Part shown: positions 1 through 5,195 of the stretch, in pieces
Numbering within the stretch: position 1 is the first letter of the stretch
How the letters are laid out: every line of letters starts with the position of its first letter
DNA from: Acetofilamentum sp.
Lineage (GTDB): Bacteria > Bacteroidota > Bacteroidia > Bacteroidales > JAFGUD01
DNA length: 5,195 nt
NCBI GenBank assembly: GCA_020722645.1
Contig: DYKL01000255.1
Coordinates: 1 to 5,195, forward strand
Direction of reading: 5' to 3'
The notes under the pieces: generated by a model
What the model saw: only the letters and a program-made list of their open reading frames with translations
Told to the model about the DNA's origin: nothing
The model's database searches: none
Program-made: the position numbers and the translations under genes

Positions 1-20
1 AATAAATTCATTCGGCAATG

Positions 21-123
21 CCTGTTCTGAACTTAACCGCTGCCTTGTTTGGTGTCCTCACCGAACAAGAGTGTCCTCACCTAACAAGAGAGTCCACTGA
101 ACAAACAGTGTTTTCAGAACAGG
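21..123. repeat. Structured intergenic element bounded by an 11-bp perfect inverted repeat
   Basis: The arm CCTGTTCTGAA at 21-31 is the exact reverse complement of TTCAGAACAGG at 113-123. Inside it, CTTGTTTGGTG (44-54) can pair with CACCGAACAAG (59-69) around a TCCT loop, giving 11 pairs with one G-U in plus-strand RNA. CACTG (95-99) pairs with CAGTG (106-110) around a six-base loop. The stretch is 49/103 G+C, far above the neighbouring genes. It contains no convincing reading frame. It could be a dispersed palindromic repeat or MITE-like remnant, a regulatory site, or a structured leader upstream of the lipoprotein gene at 183. Sequence alone does not separate these. Confidence 0.6.
52..105 (+). 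repeat. 19-bp tandem direct repeats with a decayed third copy
   Basis: GTGTCCTCACCGAACAAGA (52-70) is followed without a gap by GTGTCCTCACCTAACAAGA (71-89), which differs at one position. A degenerate, shortened third copy follows at 90-105 (GAGTCCACTGAACAAA). The core CCGAACAA-like octamer occurs at 61-68, 80-87 and 97-104 and again outside the array at 142-149. An inverted form lies at 45-52. The repeats abut directly with no spacers, so this is not a CRISPR array. Iteron-like protein binding, slippage-generated repeats or a piece of a genome-wide repeat are all possible. Confidence 0.7.
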
Positions 124-182
124 AAAAACATTCTAAAAAAACCGAACAAAAAAAATTTATAAACCATTAAAAAAATTTAAAA

Positions 183-1259
183 ATGAAAAAAGATTCTTAT
201 ATATCATTCAGAAATATTGCCGTAATGGCATTAGTTTTAATAGGCTTGGTGTTTGCGGGGTGTAAAAAAGAAGAATTGACAACCCCAATAAATCAAGAAA
301 AAAGTACAACTAATATTTCTTTAATAACAGTAAAAAATAGTATGCTATATTTTCCTAATATGGAAACTTTTATGTTTACATTAGAAAAACTTGAAAAAGA
401 AAATGAGGAATTTATGAATAATTTTAGTACAGCAACAAAAACTTTGAAGAGCCACGAAGAAATCGAAAAGTTTATAGAAAATACAAATTGGAACGAAAAT
501 AAAATATTTGAAGAATTTGAGACAAAATACAATTTTACTTCATTGCGTAGTGTTATAGCCGAAGAAATGGTTGAGTTTAATAAAATTTATGACCCAAAAG
601 GAATTGAAAATCCTGATGATCATTTTTTGAGAAATCCATATTTAAGAACTTTATTAAATTCACAATGTCAAGTTCAAATCGGCAAATCAATTTATAAGTT
701 TTTAGATAATGGTGCTACAATAGTAATTCTGAACGAAAATTATAAAATTGCAGAAGATATAAATTCCTCTAATTTTATGGAATATAAATTAAACGAAGAA
801 ATATTTGTTGATTACGATTTCGCTGAAAAAGGTGCAAATTGTAGAATGTATGGTGGTTTCAACTGGTACGAAGTCAAGAGAATTAATTACAATAATTATG
901 AAATAAGGTTTTGTTTAAGATGTGATGTTGATAATAATGAGATTGCAAGAAACATTAGAGGTGTTGCTAAAACTGAATATTGGAATGGTCATAAATGGAA
1001 AAACTATCATCCTTACAAAATTTCAATTACACCGCAGGGTGATGTTTATTTAGGGGGCAATTGTCATGGAAGCACTACACCTCAGTCTTCAACAAAAACA
1101 AAATATGGAGAATCACAAGTTGCTGAAACTTGTCCTGTTCGATTTGGTGCTAACCAAATGAATGCATTTTCATTTGAAAGATATAAAATCAAAGTGGCTG
1201 CAACAGTGTGGCTTGATGCAAATACATCTTATAATGAATATCAAGTAATATCTTGGTAA
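183..1259 (+). CDS. Hypothetical cysteine-containing lipoprotein, function unknown
   Basis: The 358-aa product begins with a lipoprotein signal peptide: a charged N-terminus, a hydrophobic stretch at residues 12-24, and a lipobox FAGC with the lipidated cysteine at 27. The residues after it, KKEE, resemble the charged export signal that sends lipoproteins to the cell surface in some Bacteroidota, so surface exposure is plausible. Residues 55-130 look largely helical and charged and include the phrase FTSLRSVIAEE (118-128). Residues 160-205 look like a small beta segment (QVQIGKSIYKF). The C-terminal part, about 220-358, is rich in aromatics and beta-like sequence. Mature-region cysteines lie at 162, 220, 244, 247, 294 and 317, including a CLRC pair, and could form disulfides or bind metal. 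The overall plan recalls uncharacterised Bacteroidota lipoproteins, but I cannot name a family or function. The chosen ATG gives a complete signal peptide. The region before it is A-rich with no Shine-Dalgarno, as is normal in this phylum. A hairpin separates it from the downstream cluster. Confidence 0.85.
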   Translation: MKKDSYISFRNIAVMALVLIGLVFAGCKKEELTTPINQEKSTTNISLITVKNSMLYFPNMETFMFTLEKLEKENEEFMNNFSTATKTLKSHEEIEKFIENTNWNENKIFEEFETKYNFTSLRSVIAEEMVEFNKIYDPKGIENPDDHFLRNPYLRTLLNSQCQVQIGKSIYKFLDNGATIVILNENYKIAEDINSSNFMEYKLNEEIFVDYDFAEKGANCRMYGGFNWYEVKRINYNNYEIRFCLRCDVDNNEIARNIRGVAKTEYWNGHKWKNYHPYKISITPQGDVYLGGNCHGSTTPQSSTKTKYGESQVAETCPVRFGANQMNAFSFERYKIKVAATVWLDANTSYNEYQVISW

Positions 1260-1295
1260 AAATAAAAAAAAAATTGTAGATGCAAATATTGTAAA

Positions 1296-1321
1296 AAAGC
1301 CAAGTATTTTTACTTGGCTTT
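1296..1321 (+). terminator. Hairpin between the lipoprotein gene and the receptor cluster; possible weak terminator
   Basis: AAAGCCAAGTA (1296-1306) and TACTTGGCTTT (1311-1321) form a perfect 11-bp stem around a TTTT loop, 36 nt after the upstream stop codon. On the plus strand only three T residues follow the G-C pairs, all within the stem, and the next bases are ACATAAATA, so the U-tract is poor. The A-run at 1293-1298 would give a better U-tract on the opposite strand, but no minus-strand gene is seen here. The hairpin ends 19 nt before the next ATG, so it could also be a leader or attenuator structure, or protect an mRNA 3' end. Confidence 0.6.
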
Positions 1322-1340
1322 ACATAAATAAAATATCGTC

Positions 1341-2249
1341 ATGAAAACACTATACTTTTTTATTATCATATTATTTATATCTTGCCGTTCGATAGTTAAG
1401 TTTAATCCGGAAGAAATTGAAAAACAAATAGTTGTAAATTCGATAATGTATCCCGACAGATATTTAACGGTTTTTTTGAGTAAAACTGCTAATGTTTTGG
1501 AAATAACACCGGAATTGATTGAAAATGCAACAGTAGAATTGTGGAGTAATGATAATTTTATTGAAAAATTAACAATGGATTCTGCCGGATACTATTCTAC
1601 AAAAGTATATAAAACATTGCCACTTACTGAATATACTTTGAAAATAAATGTTGAAGGATTTGAAGAAATTTCTGCAACTGATTATATCCCTGCTATACAA
1701 GAATTTGTTGTAACTAAATTTGAAGAAAGTTCATTTTCAACAGATTATAGTGATGATTTTTATGATTTAACAATAAAACTAATAAATACAAATTTAGAAG
1801 GTCTTTATTTTCAGTTATTTTCGCCATATTCACTTATACGAACATCATATTTTGATACATTGGCTGTAAATGCTGATATTTATTCTAATGACACTTTATT
1901 GTTGAATTCGTATTATAGCTGGGGTGATTATATATTTAAAACATCATACACATTAAATAATCCACTACAAATTACCCTTCAAATAAATACTCATTTTATA
2001 TTGGATCCATATGTTTTTAAAAATTATTGTAGTTTAATAGTTTTAAACTCAATAAGCGAAAATTTTTATAAATATCTAAAATCTTATGCTATTTGGCAAG
2101 AAAATTATTATCCGGATGACGGTATGATGAACGATTATTATTTGTATTCTAACATTGAAAACGGTCTCGGCATTTTTGCTGGTTGTAATTTGTCAATAGA
2201 CACGCTAATTTGGAATAACGAAATTGTTGTAAATTTAGATTCAATATGA
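1341..2249 (+). CDS. DUF4249 family lipoprotein, receptor-associated
   Basis: The 302-aa product has a very short lipoprotein signal peptide (residues 1-14) with lipobox FISC and lipidated Cys15, so it should be anchored to a membrane, probably the outer one. The order of motifs matches DUF4249. First comes QIVVNSIMYPDR (29-40). Next is a beta-sandwich-like N-terminal part with ENATVELWSNDNF (61-73), GYYSTKVY (83-90) and YTLKINVEGF (98-107). The C-terminal part has the family-like phrases SENFYKYLKSY (239-249) and SNIENGLGIFAGCN (270-283). The length is within the usual range. DUF4249 proteins have no established biochemical role but are recurrently encoded next to TonB-dependent receptors in Bacteroidota. 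Here the stop overlaps the receptor start in an ATGA, implying translational coupling. By analogy with SusD-like lipoproteins it may be a surface partner of the receptor; that is inference. There is no clear Shine-Dalgarno, but the ATG is supported by the signal peptide. Confidence 0.88.
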   Translation: MKTLYFFIIILFISCRSIVKFNPEEIEKQIVVNSIMYPDRYLTVFLSKTANVLEITPELIENATVELWSNDNFIEKLTMDSAGYYSTKVYKTLPLTEYTLKINVEGFEEISATDYIPAIQEFVVTKFEESSFSTDYSDDFYDLTIKLINTNLEGLYFQLFSPYSLIRTSYFDTLAVNADIYSNDTLLLNSYYSWGDYIFKTSYTLNNPLQITLQINTHFILDPYVFKNYCSLIVLNSISENFYKYLKSYAIWQENYYPDDGMMNDYYLYSNIENGLGIFAGCNLSIDTLIWNNEIVVNLDSI

Positions 2250-4606
2250 AAATAACATTTTTTTTGGTTATAGTTCTTTTAGGTACATTTTTATTAAATG
2301 CACAAAATATAACAATTAGCGGTACTATTACCGATGCATATTCGGGTGAAAAAATTATTAATGTATTGGTTTTAGAAAAAAACTCACAGCGACAAACAAG
2401 CACAAATAATTTTGGTTTTTATTCGCTGTCCGTGCCTGTGCAAGATAGTTGTGTAATTTTTGTATCAAATTTTGGATATGAGAATTTTGAAGAAAATTTG
2501 ATTATAAAAAATAATTTGCAAAAAGATATATCACTTGTCCCTACAACAAACGAAATAGAAGAAATTACAATTTCTGCAAACAAAATAAACGACCCTTCAA
2601 CCGGAATTTTGACACTTTCTCCCAAACAAATAAGTTTAATTCCGGCTCTTGGAGGTGAACGTGATATTTTTAAGTCGTTTCAGCTTATGCCCGGCGTTAT
2701 GCAGGGTACAGAGGGCAAAAGCGGTTTATACGTCAGAGGTGGCAGCCCCGACCAAAATCTTATAATTCTTGATGATGTTCCTCTGTACTCAATTGAACAT
2801 TTTAACGGTTTTTTTTCTGTATTCAACGACGACGCAATAAAAACAGCTAAACTCATAAAAGGAAATTTTCCTGCACGTTATGGCGGTAGGCTTTCATCTG
2901 TTATTGACGTTAGAATGAAAGACGGTAATATGAAAAAAACAACAGGAACTATTTCAACGGGTTTTCTTACTACAAAAATATGTTTAGAAGGTCCCCTAAT
3001 AAAAGATAAAATATCTTTTATGTTTTCTATCAGAAGGTCTATGATTGACTTGTTTCTTACACCTTATTATGCTATTGACAGAGGTGATTATTTTAATTAT
3101 GTTTTTTATGATATTAATTCTAAATTGAACTACAAAGTTTCTGATAAAGACAATATATATTTGTCCTTTTATACAGGCGATGATAGATTTACCAATAGTT
3201 ATTCCGATAAAGGATTATATTCAAAAACAAAAGATGCTTTTAGCATGAGAGGTGGAAATTCTTTACTGGCTTTTAGGTGGAATCATATTTTTAATAATAA
3301 ATTATTTGGTAATTTAACATTAAATTATACAAAATTCAGATATTTTAATAGCAGTTTAACCGAAGATATTGAAAATGGTAAAACAACATATAAAATTTTT
3401 AATAGCATTGAATCTTCTATTTCTGATTATGCCGCAAAATACGATTTTGAATATTCTATTGCAATGTTTTATAAAATTAATTTTGGTGTATTATATACAA
3501 GGCATATTTTTAATCCTTCGGCAATTAAATATTCTGATTTTATGATAGATAGGGAATATAATGTTGATACATTTTTGTTAAGCCAAAATTTTAACTCAAA
3601 TGAATTTAATACTTATATTGAAAATATCATTAAAATTTCGGATTTTTTTTCTGCTAATATTGGATTCCGAGAAAGTATTTATTTTATTGATTCAAAAGAA
3701 TATATTTCTCACGAACCACGAATAATTTTAAATTTTAGTCCTTTCAAAAAAATATCTTTTAAGGGTTCTTATGCAAAAACATCGCAAAATATTCATTTAA
3801 TGGTACTTAATAATGTAAATTTTTTTTCGAGTATTTGGGTGCCTGCTACCGAGAAATGTCCTCCCGAATATTCGAATATTTATTCATTAGCATTTGTTAC
3901 TTCGTTATTTAAAAATTTTGACATTGAAATTGAATTCTATCAAAAAGAAATGAGCAACTTGATTGAATTTGCAAAGGGTTCGTTTTATAGTAATGCATCT
4001 GATTGGGAAAATAAATCAGAAAAAAATGGTGTTGGACATAGCTATGGACTTGAATTTTTTATTAATAAAAAAATAGGCAGACTTACAGGTTGGATAGGGT
4101 ATTCATACTCGAAAACCACAAGACAGTTTGAAAATATTAATAGCGGAAAGGTTTATCCTTATGATTTTGACCGTCCTCACGATTTTAAAATTTTTGTAAA
4201 TTACAAAATTAAAGAAAATTTGGATTTTTCAGTTGCATGGTATTTCCAATCAGGTCGTCCGATTAATATGCCAATAGGCTATTATTATTCATATTCATTT
4301 TATAATTTCGATTTCGAAAACAACATACCTATACCGTATAATAATTATACCGAATTATTTACTGATAAAAACTCTTTTAGAATGAAGCCCTATCACCGAT
4401 TAGACATTGCATTAAATTGGACAAAAGAAAAAAAACGTGGTTTTAGAACACTTTCGTTCGGTATTTATAATGTTTACAACCGACTTAATGCTCATTACTA
4501 CTATTTTGATACAATCACTAATAACGGAATAAAAGAGAGAGTACTTTATCAATATGCACTTTTACCTATAATACCTTCGATTAGCTACACTTTTAAATTC
4601 AAATAA
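2246..4606 (+). CDS. TonB-dependent outer-membrane receptor with carboxypeptidase-like regulatory domain
   Basis: This 786-aa protein is predicted to be a TonB-energised outer-membrane transporter. Residues 1-19 are a signal peptide ending LLNA, probably cleaved before Gln20. Residues 21-98 form a carboxypeptidase-D regulatory-like beta domain (ISGTITDAYSGEKIINV, FGFYSLSVP, FGYENFEENL). EEITISA (105-111) sits where the TonB-box-like strand is usually found. The plug domain spans about 135-222, with LYVRGGSPDQNLIILDDVPL (161-180) and GNFPARYGGRLSSVIDV (206-222). The rest is the beta-barrel, with typical strand phrases such as LEGPLIKDKISF, FDRPHDFKIFVNY (near 641-653), SGRP (669-672) and RMKPYHRLD (712-720). 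The length is complete for the family. The extreme C-terminus is FKFK, so the last residue is Lys rather than the usual aromatic. It belongs to the DUF4249-associated receptor type rather than SusC, as the neighbour and the modest length show. The start overlaps the DUF4249 stop by 4 nt. The substrate is not readable. Confidence 0.95.
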   Translation: MKITFFLVIVLLGTFLLNAQNITISGTITDAYSGEKIINVLVLEKNSQRQTSTNNFGFYSLSVPVQDSCVIFVSNFGYENFEENLIIKNNLQKDISLVPTTNEIEEITISANKINDPSTGILTLSPKQISLIPALGGERDIFKSFQLMPGVMQGTEGKSGLYVRGGSPDQNLIILDDVPLYSIEHFNGFFSVFNDDAIKTAKLIKGNFPARYGGRLSSVIDVRMKDGNMKKTTGTISTGFLTTKICLEGPLIKDKISFMFSIRRSMIDLFLTPYYAIDRGDYFNYVFYDINSKLNYKVSDKDNIYLSFYTGDDRFTNSYSDKGLYSKTKDAFSMRGGNSLLAFRWNHIFNNKLFGNLTLNYTKFRYFNSSLTEDIENGKTTYKIFNSIESSISDYAAKYDFEYSIAMFYKINFGVLYTRHIFNPSAIKYSDFMIDREYNVDTFLLSQNFNSNEFNTYIENIIKISDFFSANIGFRESIYFIDSKEYISHEPRIILNFSPFKKISFKGSYAKTSQNIHLMVLNNVNFFSSIWVPATEKCPPEYSNIYSLAFVTSLFKNFDIEIEFYQKEMSNLIEFAKGSFYSNASDWENKSEKNGVGHSYGLEFFINKKIGRLTGWIGYSYSKTTRQFENINSGKVYPYDFDRPHDFKIFVNYKIKENLDFSVAWYFQSGRPINMPIGYYYSYSFYNFDFENNIPIPYNNYTELFTDKNSFRMKPYHRLDIALNWTKEKKRGFRTLSFGIYNVYNRLNAHYYYFDTITNNGIKERVLYQYALLPIIPSISYTFKFK

Positions 4607-4607
4607 A

Positions 4608-4979
4608 ATGAAAAAACAAACGATTATTATTTTGGTTTTTGCTTTTTTTGTTAGTTGTAATAAAATTCCTAACACACCTGTTTGTTTATATCCAACAGAT
4701 GGTGCAACAAATGTTATCGACAAGAACATAGTTCTTGAATGGTCTGCTACTGACCCCGATAATGATATACTTGTTTATGATTTACGCTTTGCGGAAGATA
4801 CGCTAAACGGAATACTTATAAATGAGCATACAATTACCCAAAATTACGATAAAACAACTTATGTTTTAACGGAACTTAAAGATACAACAAATTATATTTG
4901 GAGCGTAAAAGCAATAGACCCCAAAGGTAATTCTTCTATGAAAATGTTTTCTTTTAAAACAGGTTTTATTGAGAGATAA
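4608..4979 (+). CDS. Small lipoprotein with a single fibronectin type III/Ig-like domain
   Basis: The 123-aa product has a signal peptide (residues 1-16) with lipobox FVSC and lipidated Cys17. The mature part is almost exactly one beta-sandwich domain (about 22-117). It shows the PxxLYPTDGATNV opening, the core Trp45 in VLEWSATDPDNDILVYDLRF, and a later YIWSVKAIDPKGN strand pair (96-108, Trp98), which is the fibronectin-III/Ig-like layout common in Bacteroidota surface proteins. The acidic DPDND turn (49-53) could bind calcium; this is only a suggestion. There is no catalytic domain. The ATG lies one base after the receptor stop, so it is almost certainly co-translated with the receptor. It may be an accessory ligand-binding or scaffold subunit of the receptor complex, inferred from position alone. 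A truncated fragment of a larger multi-domain protein is less likely because the signal peptide, one whole domain and a stop are all present. Confidence 0.82.
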   Translation: MKKQTIIILVFAFFVSCNKIPNTPVCLYPTDGATNVIDKNIVLEWSATDPDNDILVYDLRFAEDTLNGILINEHTITQNYDKTTYVLTELKDTTNYIWSVKAIDPKGNSSMKMFSFKTGFIER

Positions 4980-5000
4980 TATTTGGTTCTATTAAGTAAA

Positions 5001-5021
5001 TTATTCATTTTTTTTGAATAA
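5001..5021. repeat. Short inverted repeat with an all-T loop after the receptor cluster
   Basis: TTATTCA (5001-5007) and TGAATAA (5015-5021) are exact reverse complements separated by seven Ts. ATTAAG (4991-4996) and CTTAAT (5028-5033) could add a weak outer stem. The stem is A+T-only apart from one pair, so it is thermodynamically weak. It lies 21 nt after the stop of the small lipoprotein gene and may contribute to transcript ending there, but chance is possible in such A+T-rich DNA. Confidence 0.3.
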
Positions 5022-5065
5022 TGCCCCCTTAATTAGCTACTCTCTAAAATTCTAATGTATTAGTT

Positions 5066-5090
5066 GTCAGATACTTCAAAAGTGTCTGAC
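5066..5090 (+). terminator. Hairpin between convergent genes, possible bidirectional terminator
   Basis: GTCAGATACTT (5066-5076) and AAGTGTCTGAC (5080-5090) form an 11-bp stem with a CAA loop. In plus-strand RNA every position pairs, with one G-U. In minus-strand RNA the same position becomes a C-A mismatch. It lies 3 nt past the stop of the minus-strand gene and 87 nt past the stop of the plus-strand cluster. A strong T-run is missing on both sides, so classification as an intrinsic terminator rests on position and stem strength. Confidence 0.5.
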
Positions 5091-5093
5091 TGC

Positions 5094-5195
5094 TTAATAT
5101 TTCTCAACATCTTCCAAAATCCATTCTTTGATTTGTTTGATTTCCATATCAAAGTCTATTCCGAGTAGTTGTATTTGACGTTTATCGGAGATGTA
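5094..5195 (-). CDS. C-terminal fragment, probably AAA-ATPase-like / PD-(D/E)XK nuclease family protein
   Basis: Reading leftward from the window edge, 33 sense codons end in TAA at 5096-5094. The peptide starts YISDKRQIQLLGIDFD and continues through KQIKEWILEDVEKY to the stop. The pattern of a Tyr, a short basic stretch, a LLGIDFD-like beta strand, then IKEW and an acidic tail matches my recollection of the C-termini of Bacteroidota proteins that join an AAA-ATPase-like domain (PF09820) to a PD-(D/E)XK nuclease-like domain (DUF1703, PF08011). These are usually around 500-600 aa, so almost all of this gene, including its start and catalytic residues, lies outside the window. Their role is not firmly known; they are often multicopy. 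It is convergent with the receptor cluster. The frame is well supported by its protein-like composition and by the hairpin just after the stop; the family call is tentative. Confidence 0.55.
   Translation of the reverse strand, partial: YISDKRQIQLLGIDFDMEIKQIKEWILEDVEKY

Noticed and set aside
2..100. Open frame running from the window edge across the repeat element (frame 2 of the plus strand).
   Set aside because: It translates the tandem repeats into a low-plausibility Cys/Arg/Ser-rich peptide with no recognisable motif. The nested inverted repeats explain the stretch better.
52..105. CRISPR array.
   Set aside because: The repeats abut with no spacers, the unit is only 19 bp, there are just two good copies, and no cas gene is in the window.
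293..532. Minus-strand open frames inside the genes (also at 2149-2403 and 2419-2625).
   Set aside because: They lie antisense within well-supported genes and give Phe/Ser/Ile-rich translations without motifs, as expected for shadow frames.
1289..1312. Possible Bacteroidota promoter (TTG at 1289-1291, TATTTTTA at 1305-1312) before the DUF4249 gene.
   Set aside because: The second element departs from TAnnTTTG, the spacing of 13 nt is too short for the usual consensus, and the site lies inside the hairpin.
2258..3827. Four T8 tracts in the receptor gene (2258-2265, 2809-2816, 3643-3650, 3820-3827) as possible phase-variation sites.
   Set aside because: Each falls on Phe-Phe codons in a genome that strongly favours TTT. 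T8 runs are short and expected in such A+T-rich DNA, and the frame is intact.
1341..4606. SusCD polysaccharide utilisation pair.
   Set aside because: The lipoprotein matches DUF4249 rather than the helical TPR-like SusD, the receptor is shorter than typical SusC, and no glycoside hydrolase or sugar sensor is in the window.

Overview
The window is low in G+C (coding parts well under a third G+C by eye). It carries typical Bacteroidota material: lipoprotein signal peptides, A-rich start regions without clear Shine-Dalgarno sequences, a TonB-dependent receptor with an N-terminal carboxypeptidase-like regulatory domain, and a DUF4249 lipoprotein. An uncultured or environmental Bacteroidales/Cytophagales-type genome fits, but nothing here fixes the genus.

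Layout from left to right. (1) Positions 1-182 are non-coding. Positions 21-123 are about 48% G+C and form a compact repeat element: two 19-bp tandem repeats plus a decayed third copy, enclosed by a perfect 11-bp inverted repeat and containing smaller hairpins. (2) Positions 183-1259 encode a 358-aa cysteine-containing lipoprotein of unknown function. (3) Positions 1296-1321 form a strong hairpin with a poor downstream T-run, only 19 nt before the next start codon. (4) Positions 1341-4979 are a tightly packed three-gene cluster: a DUF4249 lipoprotein, a 786-aa TonB-dependent outer-membrane receptor (4-nt ATGA overlap) and a 123-aa lipoprotein with one fibronectin-III/Ig-like domain (1-nt gap). 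(5) Positions 4980-5093 hold inverted repeats between convergent genes. (6) Positions 5094-5195, minus strand, hold the last 33 codons of a gene whose end resembles the AAA-ATPase-like/PD-(D/E)XK nuclease (DUF1703-type) family.

How the genes may work together: the receptor should import an unknown ligand across the outer membrane using TonB energy. DUF4249 proteins are commonly encoded beside such receptors in Bacteroidota, and translational coupling here suggests a fixed partnership. The small FN3-like lipoprotein is a plausible third subunit. The substrate cannot be read from the sequence. The best candidates for something undescribed are this three-part outer-membrane module and the repeat element at the left edge; neither can be called a new system from sequence alone.
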